Assembly (NCBI RefSeq): GCF_009696685.2
Contig: NZ_CP102356.1
Location: 261,865 to 325,864, forward strand
Direction: 5' to 3'
Origin: Paracoccus sp. SMMA_5_TC
GTDB lineage: Bacteria > Pseudomonadota > Alphaproteobacteria > Rhodobacterales > Rhodobacteraceae
DNA length: 64,000 nt
Shown in pieces: positions 36,997 through 46,806 of the stretch; position 1 is the stretch's first letter; each line of letters begins with the position of its first letter. The translations under genes were made by a program, and so were the position numbers. The notes under the pieces are model-generated. The model saw only the letters and a program-made list of their open reading frames with translations, made no database searches and was not told the DNA's origin.

Positions 36997-38352
36997 ATGA
37001 AACAACAATCGCAACTTGAGCGTCTGGGACTTTTTGACGCGCGCGTTCCGCGCTACACCAGCTATCCCACGGCGCCGCATTTCAGCACGGCCGTCGGGTC
37101 GGCCGAATATCGCGCCTGGTTGGAGGCCATTCCGGCCGGTGCGGCGATATCGCTGTATCTGCATGTGCCGTTCTGTCGCCGGTTGTGCTGGTTTTGTGCA
37201 TGCCGCACCCAGGGCACCCAGTCCGACGCGCCGGTCATCAGCTATGCCCAAAGCCTGATGAAGGAACTGGCCATGCTGCGCGCCGCCCTGCCCCAGGGCG
37301 TGCGCCTGTCGCGGCTGCATTGGGGGGGCGGCACGCCCACGCTGCTGCCCGCAGCCACCATCCGGCAGCTGGCCGAGGCGATATTCACCGCGCTGCCGCT
37401 TTGTGACGACGCCGAGTTCTCGGTCGAGATCGATCCCAATGAAATCGACAGGCCGCGCATGGATGCGCTGGCCGATGCCGGGTTGACCCGCGCCTCGATC
37501 GGGATTCAGGATTTCGACCCGCAGATCCAGCAGGTCATCGGTCGCGAACAGGGTTTCGACATCACCCGCCGCGCCATCGACATGATCCGCGATCATGGCA
37601 TCGCCAGCGTGAATGCCGACATCCTGTATGGACTACCGCATCAGGATCAGGCCAGGATCGCAACCTCGGTGCAGAAGCTGCTGTCGCTGTCGCCGGATCG
37701 GGTTGCGCTTTACGGTTATGCGCATGTTCCCTGGATGGCCAAGCGCCAGGTGATGATCCCGACGGAAAGCCTGCCTCAGCCACAGGATCGGTTGGCGTTG
37801 TTCGACACCGCCCGGGCGCTGTTTCTGGCCGATGGCTACCAGGAAATCGGCATCGACCATTTCGCCCGTCCGGGCGACGGTCTGGCACGCGCCCAGTCGG
37901 CCGGTCAATTGCGCCGCAACTTCCAGGGCTATACCGACGATACCGCCGAGGTTCTGATCGGGTTGGGGGCCTCGTCGATCTCGCGCTTTCCGCAAGGCTA
38001 TGCCCAGAATGCAGGCGCCACCGGAAGCTACCTGGCCGCGATCCGCGACGGACGGTTTGCCACACAGCGCGGCCATGCATTCTCGCCCGAGGACATCTGG
38101 CGCGCCCGCATGATCGAGGCGCTAATGTGCGATTTCGCCATCCGTTCGGCCGAATTCACCCAGCGGTTCGATCTGCCGCCGGCGCGGCTGGCGGCGCTGT
38201 TCGCCCCGGTGGTGCGGCGATTCGGCGACATGGTTGCCGCCGATGACGCAGGCTTGCGCATCCTGCCGCACGGTCGGCCACTGACACGCATGATCGCCCG
38301 CATGTTCGACTGCTACGATATGGCGCCCTCGGGCCATTCTGCCGCGATCTAG
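36997..38352 (+). CDS. hemN: Oxygen-independent coproporphyrinogen III oxidase
   Basis: Radical-SAM enzyme that makes protoporphyrinogen IX without O2. The 451-aa protein has the cluster motif C60-x3-C64-x2-C67 (HVPFCRRLCWFCACR), the N-terminal RYTSYPTAPHF that marks genuine HemN rather than HemW, and HWGGGTPT. GGCAGGA lies before the ATG. Divergent from fnrP with an FNR box between, so it should be induced as hemF becomes oxygen-limited. Its stop overlaps the convergent CDF transporter stop by 4 bp. Confidence 0.97.
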   Translation: MKQQSQLERLGLFDARVPRYTSYPTAPHFSTAVGSAEYRAWLEAIPAGAAISLYLHVPFCRRLCWFCACRTQGTQSDAPVISYAQSLMKELAMLRAALPQGVRLSRLHWGGGTPTLLPAATIRQLAEAIFTALPLCDDAEFSVEIDPNEIDRPRMDALADAGLTRASIGIQDFDPQIQQVIGREQGFDITRRAIDMIRDHGIASVNADILYGLPHQDQARIATSVQKLLSLSPDRVALYGYAHVPWMAKRQVMIPTESLPQPQDRLALFDTARALFLADGYQEIGIDHFARPGDGLARAQSAGQLRRNFQGYTDDTAEVLIGLGASSISRFPQGYAQNAGATGSYLAAIRDGRFATQRGHAFSPEDIWRARMIEALMCDFAIRSAEFTQRFDLPPARLAALFAPVVRRFGDMVAADDAGLRILPHGRPLTRMIARMFDCYDMAPSGHSAAI

Positions 38353-39290
38353 CCCGGCGCCGCCGCAGGATGGGGCTGATCGCTGCAGGGCTGGCCATCC
38401 TGTTCGGTTTCGATGGTGGCGTGATCGATACCGAAATCGTGCCGCAGCATGGCCTTGACGCGCCTGACGGTCGCCGCGGTATCGGTATCTGAATCGACCA
38501 CCAGATGCAGCGACAGCGCGCTGCGGCGTTCGTCGATCTGCCACATGTGCAGATGGTGGGCCGAGACCACGCCGGGCAGTTCGCCCACCGCACGCAGCAG
38601 GCCGTCGGGATCCGCGCCCGCCGGCGCGCCCAGCATCAAGACCCGGATCACCGGGCCGATCTCGTGCCAGCAATGCCAGACGATCACCGCCGAGATCAGC
38701 AGCGTCAGAAAGGGATCGACCACCCGCCAGTCAAAGGCCCAGATCAGCACGCCCCCGACGATAACCGCCACCGAAACCGCCGCATCGGCCAGGTTGTGCA
38801 GAAAGGCGGCGCGAATATTGATGCTGCTGCGCGCCGCGCGCCAGACCAGCGCCGCCGTCGCCAGGTCGATCACCAGGGCCAGCCCCGCCAGCGCCATCAC
38901 CAGTCCGGCCTGAACTTGCGGCGGCTCGATCAACCGGTTGACGGACTCGACCGCCAGCCAGATCGACACCGCGATCAGCGCCAGATAGTTCACAAAGGCC
39001 GCCAGCACCTCGGCCCGGCCCCAGCCGAAGCTCATCTGCGGGCTGGCCGGGCGCCGCGCCAGCCGGCGCGCGCCAAAGGCCAGCACCAGGGCCAGCGCAT
39101 CGGAAAGGTTGTGCACCCCGTCGGCAATCAGCGCCGTGGAATCGGCGATCCAGCCCCCCAACACCTGCGCCAGGGTCAGGGCCAGGTTGACCACCACCGC
39201 CAGCAGGATCGCGCGATCGCCCAGGCCGCCGGGCATATGGCTATGGCCGTGATCATGATCGTGGCGGTGATGCGCGTGGGAATGCGCCAT
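38349..39290 (-). CDS. Cation diffusion facilitator (Zn/Co/Ni exporter)
   Basis: A 313-aa CDF-family antiporter that exports divalent metals. It begins with a His-rich arm (HSHAHHRHDHDHGHSH). Six helices follow, with the metal-site residues in IADGVHNLSDALAL and FLHNLADAAVSVAV, and then a cytoplasmic C-terminal domain (about 210-305). The His-rich N-terminus resembles DmeF/ZitB-like exporters; specificity cannot be read from the sequence. It lies 26 bp downstream of polA on the same strand. Confidence 0.92.
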   Translation of the reverse strand: MAHSHAHHRHDHDHGHSHMPGGLGDRAILLAVVVNLALTLAQVLGGWIADSTALIADGVHNLSDALALVLAFGARRLARRPASPQMSFGWGRAEVLAAFVNYLALIAVSIWLAVESVNRLIEPPQVQAGLVMALAGLALVIDLATAALVWRAARSSINIRAAFLHNLADAAVSVAVIVGGVLIWAFDWRVVDPFLTLLISAVIVWHCWHEIGPVIRVLMLGAPAGADPDGLLRAVGELPGVVSAHHLHMWQIDERRSALSLHLVVDSDTDTAATVRRVKAMLRHDFGIDHATIETEQDGQPCSDQPHPAAAPG

Positions 39291-39316
39291 GTCTCAGACC
39301 TCTCCTGTCGGGCCGG

Positions 39317-42115
39317 TCAATGCGCCTCGGCCCAATTGGCGCCCTGACCGGCATCGACGATCAGCGGCACATCCAGCTGCACGGCGGGCTCGGCAGCGGT
39401 CTGCATCACCTGGCGGGCGGCGGCGATCAGCTCGTCTGCCGCGCCCGCCTCGACCTCGAACACCAGTTCGTCATGCACCTGCAACAGCATCCGCGCCGGC
39501 AGATGGGCGATGGCAGCGGGAATGCGGATCATGGCGCGGCGGATGATGTCGGCGGCAGCGCCCTGGATCGGGGCATTGATCGCCGCGCGCCGCGCACCGC
39601 CCGCGGCCGGTCCCGACTGGTTGATGCCGGGGGTGTTGATGCGCCGCCCGAACAGCGTGCGCACGAAACCCTGCTGCTTGGCCTGGGCCACGGTGCGGTC
39701 CATATAGGCGCGGATTTCGGGGAACCGCTCGAAATAGGTGTCGATGAACGCCTGCGCCTCGGCGCGCGGGATGCGCAGGTTGCGCGACAGGCCAAAGCTC
39801 GAGATGCCATAGATCACCCCGAAGTTGATCGCCTTGGCCCGGCGGCGGATCATCGGGTCCATGCCTTCGACCGGGACGCCGAACATCTGGCTGGCGGTCA
39901 TGGCATGAATGTCGATGCCGTCGCGGAATGCCTGCTTCAGCGCCGGAATGGCGGCGACATGCGCCAGGATGCGCAATTCGATCTGGCTGTAGTCCAGGCT
40001 GACCAGCCGCATCCCGGGCCCGGCGACAAAGGCCTCGCGGATACGACGGCCCTCGTCGGTGCGAACAGGGATGTTCTGCAGATTCGGATCGGTCGAGGCC
40101 AGCCGCCCGGTCTGCGCGCCGGCGATGGAATAGCTGGTGTGGACGCGGCCGGTGTCGGGATTGACATGCAACGGCAAGGCATCGGTATAGGTCGACTTCA
40201 GCTTGGACAGCGCCCGCCAGTCCAGTACCCGCGCCGCGAGATCGTGGCCCTCGGCAGCCAGATCCTCGAGCACCTCGGCGCTGGTGGAAAAGGCCCCGGT
40301 CTTGCCCTGCTTGCCGCCCGCCAGGCCCATGCGGTCGAACAGCACCTCGCCCAGCTGTTTGGGGCTGCCGACATTGAAGCTGGTGCCGGCCAGCGCGTGG
40401 ATTTCGGCCTCGAGCGCCGCCATGGCCTGGGCAAAGCTGCCAGACATGCGCCGAAGGTGGTCGGCATCGATGCGGATGCCGGCCATTTCCATGTCGGCCA
40501 GCACCGGGATCATCGGCCGCTCAAGCCGCTCATAGGCGGTGGTGACGCGCTCGCGGGACAGGCGCGGGCGGAAATGATGCCACAACCGCCATGTCACCTC
40601 GGCATCCTCGGCCGCATATTCGGCCGCGCGCGGGATATCCACCTCGGCAAAGCCGATCTGGCTCTTGCCGCTGCCGATCAGATCCTTGATCGGAAGGCAG
40701 CGGTGGTCCAGGTAGGTCTGCGCCAGCTCGTCCATGCCGTGATTGTGACTGCCTGCGTTCAGGGCATAGGACATCAGCATCGTGTCCTCGACCGGGGCCA
40801 TGCGGATGCCGTGCCGGGCCAGAACCTTCCAGTCGTATTTGATGTTCTGGCCGACCTTCATCACCGCCGGATCCTCGAGCAGCGGCCGCAGGATCGCCAG
40901 GGCACGGTCCATCGGCACCTGACCCGCGACCAGCGCCCCCGAACCGAACAGATCGGCCTTGCCTGTGACATGGCCCAGCGGCAGATAGGCGGCCCGGCCC
41001 GGCCCAAGGCACAGCGACACCCCGACCAGTCCGGCCTGCATCTCGTCCAGGCCGGTGGTTTCGGTGTCGATGGCGACCAGTCCGGTTTCGCGGGCCTCGG
41101 CCACCCAGGCGGACAGCGCCGCCTCGTCCTGCAAAACGATATACGTGCTGCGGTCGATGGGCGGCAGCGCTGGCGCGGTGGCGGCGGCCGGTGCCGCTTC
41201 GGGCGGATTGGAGGGCGGCGTGGCCCCGAAGCGATCCGCGACCCGCGTTGTCAGGGTGCGAAACTCCATCCGCGTCAGGAAATCCAGCAGCGCCGCCGGC
41301 TCGGGGTCGCGGATTTCCAGACTGTCGAGCGAGAAATCCAGCGGCGTCTGGCAATCCAGCGCCACCAGCCGTTTCGAGATGCGGATCTGATCGGCATGCT
41401 CGATCAGCGTCTGCCGGCGCTTGGGCTGGCGAATTTCCTCGGCCCGCGCCAGCAGCGTTTCCAGGTCTCCATATTCTTCAATAAGTTGCGCGGCAGTCTT
41501 GATGCCGATTCCAGGGGCGCCAGGCACGTTGTCTGTCGCATCGCCGGCCAAGGCTTGCACATCGACCACCCGCTCCGGGCCGACGCCGAATTTTTCGCGC
41601 ACCTCGTCGGGGCCGATGGGCTTGCCCTTGATCGGGTCCAGCATCTCGACCCCGCCGCCCACCAGCTGCATCAGATCCTTGTCGGAACTGATGATCGTCG
41701 CGCGCCCGCCGGCCTCGCGCGCCTGGCAGGCCAGGGTGGCGATGATGTCATCGGCCTCGTATCCCTCGGTCTCGATGCAGGCGATGTTGAAGGCCCGCGT
41801 CGCCTCGCGCGTCAAAGGAAACTGCGGGCGCAGATCCTCGGGCAGTTCGGGGCGGTTCGCCTTGTAAAGAGGGTAGATGTCGTTGCGAAATGTCTTGGAA
41901 CTGTGGTCGAAGATTACCGCCGCGTGGGTGGGGGCGTCGCTGCCCTTGGCTTCCTGCACATATTTCCACAACATGTTGCAAAAACCGGCAACCGCGCCGA
42001 TCGGCAGACCATCGGAACGGCGGGTCAGCGGCGGCAGCGCGTGATAGGCGCGAAAGATGAAGGCCGAACCGTCGATCAGGTGCAGGTGATGGCCCTTGCC
42101 GAATGTCGTCGTCAT
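39317..42115 (-). CDS. polA: DNA polymerase I
   Basis: Replication/repair polymerase that processes Okazaki fragments. The 932-aa protein has three domains. These are a 5'-3' exonuclease (about 1-290), a 3'-5' proofreading exonuclease that keeps its acidic residues (VAIDTETTGLD, KVGQNIKYDW and YAAEDAEVTW, about 350-530), and a family A polymerase with motif A VSLDYSQIELRI, motif B region RRRAKAINFGVIYG and motif C LQVHDELVFEV. All three activities appear intact. Probably transcribed with the downstream CDF gene. Confidence 0.98.
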   Translation of the reverse strand: MTTTFGKGHHLHLIDGSAFIFRAYHALPPLTRRSDGLPIGAVAGFCNMLWKYVQEAKGSDAPTHAAVIFDHSSKTFRNDIYPLYKANRPELPEDLRPQFPLTREATRAFNIACIETEGYEADDIIATLACQAREAGGRATIISSDKDLMQLVGGGVEMLDPIKGKPIGPDEVREKFGVGPERVVDVQALAGDATDNVPGAPGIGIKTAAQLIEEYGDLETLLARAEEIRQPKRRQTLIEHADQIRISKRLVALDCQTPLDFSLDSLEIRDPEPAALLDFLTRMEFRTLTTRVADRFGATPPSNPPEAAPAAATAPALPPIDRSTYIVLQDEAALSAWVAEARETGLVAIDTETTGLDEMQAGLVGVSLCLGPGRAAYLPLGHVTGKADLFGSGALVAGQVPMDRALAILRPLLEDPAVMKVGQNIKYDWKVLARHGIRMAPVEDTMLMSYALNAGSHNHGMDELAQTYLDHRCLPIKDLIGSGKSQIGFAEVDIPRAAEYAAEDAEVTWRLWHHFRPRLSRERVTTAYERLERPMIPVLADMEMAGIRIDADHLRRMSGSFAQAMAALEAEIHALAGTSFNVGSPKQLGEVLFDRMGLAGGKQGKTGAFSTSAEVLEDLAAEGHDLAARVLDWRALSKLKSTYTDALPLHVNPDTGRVHTSYSIAGAQTGRLASTDPNLQNIPVRTDEGRRIREAFVAGPGMRLVSLDYSQIELRILAHVAAIPALKQAFRDGIDIHAMTASQMFGVPVEGMDPMIRRRAKAINFGVIYGISSFGLSRNLRIPRAEAQAFIDTYFERFPEIRAYMDRTVAQAKQQGFVRTLFGRRINTPGINQSGPAAGGARRAAINAPIQGAAADIIRRAMIRIPAAIAHLPARMLLQVHDELVFEVEAGAADELIAAARQVMQTAAEPAVQLDVPLIVDAGQGANWAEAH

Positions 42116-42208
42116 CGCACGCGTCCCTGTTCCTGCCTGATGCGCCCCTTACTGCCACGAAGAAGCGGCGTGGCCAAGGCCGGCGCGGATTGTGGCTGGC
42201 GAAGCGGA

Positions 42209-43450
<1,242 letters not shown>

Positions 43451-43825
43451 CTAAGGCAGGTTGACCATCCGCCCCATGGGTTGCCCGCCCAGGATGTGCA
43501 GATGGAAATGCGGCACCTCTTGCACGCCATCGCGTCCGGCGTTGGTGATGGCGCGGAAACCCTGGCCATGGTCCAGATCGACCCCCATGTCTCGGGCCAC
43601 GCGCGCGACCGCACGGGTAAAGTCGACAATCTCGGCGTCCGAGGCATTGGCGGCGAAATCGTCATAGCTGACATAGGGCCCCTTGGGGATCACCAGCACA
43701 TGGACCGGGGCCTGCGGGCGGATGTCGCGGAACGCCAGGCTGTGTTCGGTTTCCAGCACCGTGTCATTGGGGATTTCCCCGCGCAGGATGCGGGCAAAGA
43801 TGTTGTCGGGATCATAGGCGGGCAT
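43451..43825 (-). CDS. HIT-family nucleotide hydrolase
   Basis: A 124-aa histidine-triad protein of the HinT branch, expected to hydrolyse AMP-lysine and similar purine phosphoramidates. The triad is in HFHLHILGG near residue 110, and the N-terminal NIFARILRGEIPND is typical of HinT. The start lies 11 bp downstream of the glycosyltransferase stop on the same strand. The start is preceded by GGAGCGATCCG. Confidence 0.92.
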   Translation of the reverse strand: MPAYDPDNIFARILRGEIPNDTVLETEHSLAFRDIRPQAPVHVLVIPKGPYVSYDDFAANASDAEIVDFTRAVARVARDMGVDLDHGQGFRAITNAGRDGVQEVPHFHLHILGGQPMGRMVNLP

Positions 43826-43836
43826 CGGATCGCTCC

Positions 43837-45414
43837 TTAATCGCTGAACAGATGATCAGTACGGGCCAGGTCCAGCGCGACCTCGGCCGGGACATCCAGA
43901 AAACGCGCCAGCGCGGCCGCATTGTCCTGGGCGCTGCACCAGGGCGCAATCGTGTGCAAGGCATCAAGGTCCAGATCGCGCAGCCGCTCGGCCTCGTGCA
44001 TCAGGTCGGCGCGCACGGTCGGCAACAACCGCTCGATCACCTCGGGCGGGGTCTGCGCACCCGCCAGGCCCACGCGGGCGATATGGCCGCGCAAATAGGC
44101 ATCGTCAAAGCGCGAATCGATCAGCAGCAGGCGGGTTTCCACGCGATCCTTCATCAGATCCTGGATCAGGTGCAGCGCCGATGGATCCAGACACAGCGCC
44201 AGCCGATCGCTGTCGAAATGATCGAACAGCAGCCGGATCAGCGCGCGGCGGTGGCGATCGCGCTTTTCCAGCGTGGTTTCGACGCCGCCCAGATCGGGCA
44301 GATGCGCGGAAAGTTCGTTGAACAGGAAATCCACGGCCGGAATTGCGGTTCGGGCGCGTATCGCGGCGGTCAGGCGCTTGGCGACATGCCACTTCTTGGA
44401 CACGATCAGCAACACGCTGCGACGGCCGGCCAGCGCGCCTTCGGTTTCCCAGAACCTCTGCCCGAAACGCCGTCCGACACGACCACGCCCGGTCAGAAAG
44501 CGGTAAAGCCCCGTCGCCTCGTTCGAGATCGGGAAATGCACGCCCCGCGCTGCCCACAGCGCGCCCAGCCGTTCGCGCAAGACCAACGCCTCGGGGCTGA
44601 TCTTGCGCGCGAACAGGCAATCCTGACCAAGCAGCAGGTCGTAGTGGTCATTGTAGAAATTGACCGGCATGCCGTAGTCGGTAAACAGCAGATAGGTCAG
44701 CGTGCGCGCCCGTATCTCGCGCCGGGGCACCACATGCGGCACCACGGTCTGAAAGAAGGTTTCGTCCGGCACCCATGTCGTCGCGAAAAAGCGCATCACC
44801 TCGGGGCGGGCGGCGCAGAACTCGAGCACCTTTTCGATCGTGCGACGGCGCAGGCACCACCACTGCGAACCGATCATCACCTGGATGTCAGCCGGCACTT
44901 CGCGCTCGAGCCGCAGCCGCTTTTGCCAATCAAGACTGGCATAGAAACGCCGCGGCTGCGTGCGCTCGTTGAACCAGTGCCGATAGATCAGCCGTTCTTC
45001 CTTGAGCCCGGTCTTGATCCAGTCCGAGCCGAAGAAATCGACGTGTTCGATATAATCGCAATCGTCGCGGTCCAGCAGGGCATGGGCATATTCGGCCGAT
45101 TTGATCGGCATGCAGTCGCCCGACAGCATGTAGAAATGCGTGGCGTCGGCAAACCGTTCCAGCGCGGCGCGCACGGTGGCGATGGTGGCGGCGACCAGCG
45201 ACCATTCGCCCCAGCCGCATTTCCACCGCCGCGGCGCCAGCAGCACCGCCGGGTTGTCGACCAGGGCCGCGCGGATGCGGGCAAAGTCTCGGGCGGGCGA
45301 ACGCGCATCGAAATGGATGGCAACGCAATCGCCCGCCGCGGTCAGACGCCGCGCCTGCGCGATCACCCCGTCGGGATCCTTGTGACACAGAAGGATGAAG
45401 GCGATGCGCGCCAT
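43837..45414 (-). CDS. GT14-like beta-1,6-N-acetylglucosaminyltransferase
   Basis: A 525-aa protein with an N-terminal glycosyltransferase-14 (core-2/I-branching type) domain, about residues 1-300. Landmarks are MARIAFILLCHKDPD, FYMLSGDCMPIKS and an NDHYDLLLGQDCLF segment. A second region of about 200 residues (about 320-525), probably the DUF5927-type extension seen in marine alphaproteobacteria, contains VLLIVSKKWHVAKRLTAAI and may bind a nucleotide. I took the ATG at 45414. It is divergent from a sulfotransferase gene 145 bp away, suggesting joint work on a sulfated surface glycan. Acceptor unknown. Confidence 0.82.
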   Translation of the reverse strand: MARIAFILLCHKDPDGVIAQARRLTAAGDCVAIHFDARSPARDFARIRAALVDNPAVLLAPRRWKCGWGEWSLVAATIATVRAALERFADATHFYMLSGDCMPIKSAEYAHALLDRDDCDYIEHVDFFGSDWIKTGLKEERLIYRHWFNERTQPRRFYASLDWQKRLRLEREVPADIQVMIGSQWWCLRRRTIEKVLEFCAARPEVMRFFATTWVPDETFFQTVVPHVVPRREIRARTLTYLLFTDYGMPVNFYNDHYDLLLGQDCLFARKISPEALVLRERLGALWAARGVHFPISNEATGLYRFLTGRGRVGRRFGQRFWETEGALAGRRSVLLIVSKKWHVAKRLTAAIRARTAIPAVDFLFNELSAHLPDLGGVETTLEKRDRHRRALIRLLFDHFDSDRLALCLDPSALHLIQDLMKDRVETRLLLIDSRFDDAYLRGHIARVGLAGAQTPPEVIERLLPTVRADLMHEAERLRDLDLDALHTIAPWCSAQDNAAALARFLDVPAEVALDLARTDHLFSD

Positions 45415-45559
45415 GTTCTTGTCCGTTCCGCGCAGCCCGGTCACGCGGCAGGTTGCAACTGTCCCGTCGATTTGCTTTCTGTCCTTACCGATTTTGCCGG
45501 GCCGGGCAAGCCACCCCGGAACGCCCGGCCGCCGCCGCAGCTGCAAGGGACAGGAACGC

Positions 45560-46378
45560 ATGGGTTTTCCCGGCACATGGATGACCGAAAGCGCAAGCAT
45601 GATCTATCGCGTGGTGCCAAAATGCGCCTGCTCGACCATCGGGCAGATCATGTTCCATTCCGATCATGGCCGTTTTTTCGATGGCGACATTCATGACGCC
45701 ACCACTGGCCTGCACAAATGGAGCCAGCCGGAAAGCCAGCCGCTGATCGAAGCTGCGGTCAAGGGCCGGCAAACGCTGACATTCACCTGTGTGCGCAACC
45801 CCTATGCCCGCATCCTGTCGTCGTTCTTCGACAAGATCGCCGGGATCCAGCGCAATGGCAGGCGCTATCGCGGCAATCTGGTGCCGCAGCTGGCGCAACG
45901 TTACGGCATCGACGTCGGCAGCCCCGAGAACGGATTTGACTTCGACCAGATCAAGAGCTTTCGCCGGTTTCTGCTGTTTGCCCGCGATACCATCCGCTGG
46001 CGCCGCCCGATGGAGCCGGACATCCACTGGTCGTCGATGTCGGGCCATATTTCGACCTTCATCGTCAACGGCGGCCGCTATGACCGCATCTTCTTCACCG
46101 AAAAGTTCAACGAAGGCATGCAGCAGGTGCTGGAGGCTGCCCCCGTGCGCGTGCCGCTGGACCTGGCGCAGGTGCCGCGGTTCAACGAATCCGAAGGCCA
46201 CGGCCCCCGCCGCGCCCACAAGGTCAGCGATTTCTTCGACGATCTGTCGCAACATCTCATGTGGGAAATCTACAAGAAGGATTTCCAGCTGTTCCGTTAC
46301 GATTTTGACGATCCCGACAACAAGCTGCCGCTGGGCGAAATCGACCTGGACGAGGTGCACGCAAAGCTGGGACGCTAG
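45560..46378 (+). CDS. Sulfotransferase family 2 protein
   Basis: A 272-aa PAPS-dependent carbohydrate sulfotransferase of the HNK-1/chondroitin (Sulfotransfer_2) type. The 5'-phosphosulfate loop is VVPKCACSTIG (about residues 18-28) and the 3'-phosphate segment is CVRNPYARILSSF (about 78-90). No signal peptide, so it is likely cytoplasmic or membrane-associated. The ATG at 45560 has AAGGGACAGGA upstream. It is paired head to head with the GT14-like gene. A 208-bp gap with a short CGCAAG/CTTGCG hairpin separates it from rpmF. Confidence 0.85.
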   Translation: MGFPGTWMTESASMIYRVVPKCACSTIGQIMFHSDHGRFFDGDIHDATTGLHKWSQPESQPLIEAAVKGRQTLTFTCVRNPYARILSSFFDKIAGIQRNGRRYRGNLVPQLAQRYGIDVGSPENGFDFDQIKSFRRFLLFARDTIRWRRPMEPDIHWSSMSGHISTFIVNGGRYDRIFFTEKFNEGMQQVLEAAPVRVPLDLAQVPRFNESEGHGPRRAHKVSDFFDDLSQHLMWEIYKKDFQLFRYDFDDPDNKLPLGEIDLDEVHAKLGR

Positions 46379-46586
46379 GGGGCGCAAGTTTCCGCTTGCG
46401 GAATCGTAGAATACCGCTATTTTCCCGCGCTCATTCGACCGGCGGGGGAATCCCGGACCGCGGCCCCGCTGAACGACCGTTTATCGTCTTGCGGCCCACG
46501 CTCCAGTGGCCTATGCCCGCCATCAGACCCGATAACGAATCCGGGGCCACCCAGCAGGGTTGCCCCCCGAACCTTGAGGTTGAGAC

Positions 46587-46793
46587 ATGGCCGTCCCTCA
46601 GAACCGAGTTACCCGCTCGCGCCGCAACATGCGCCGTTCGCATGATGCCCTGGTTGCCGGTAACCCGAACGAATGCACCAACTGCGGCGAGCTGAAGCGC
46701 CCGCACCACGTCTGCCCCTCGTGCGGTCATTATGACGGCCGCGAGGTCGTCGCGCAGGCCAATGAGGTCGATCTGGACGAAGACGCGGCCTGA
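46587..46793 (+). CDS. rpmF: 50S ribosomal protein L32
   Basis: A 68-aa large-subunit protein. It begins [20 protein letters not shown] and has the zinc-ribbon pair [18 protein letters not shown]. The length is normal for alphaproteobacteria. plsX follows 13 bp downstream and fabH after that, the conserved rpmF-plsX-fabH order linking ribosome and fatty-acid/phospholipid synthesis. A DUF177 (YceD) gene often found upstream is absent; a sulfotransferase gene precedes instead. Confidence 0.98.
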   Translation: MAVPQNRVTRSRRNMRRSHDALVAGNPNECTNCGELKRPHHVCPSCGHYDGREVVAQANEVDLDEDAA

Positions 46794-46806
46794 GCCGACC
46801 GCGGAA

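Noticed and set aside
46379..46586. A missing DUF177 (YceD) gene upstream of rpmF
   Set aside because: I looked for the usual upstream partner in all frames of this interval; no suitable frame exists, and the interval only holds a 6-bp hairpin and GC-rich leader.
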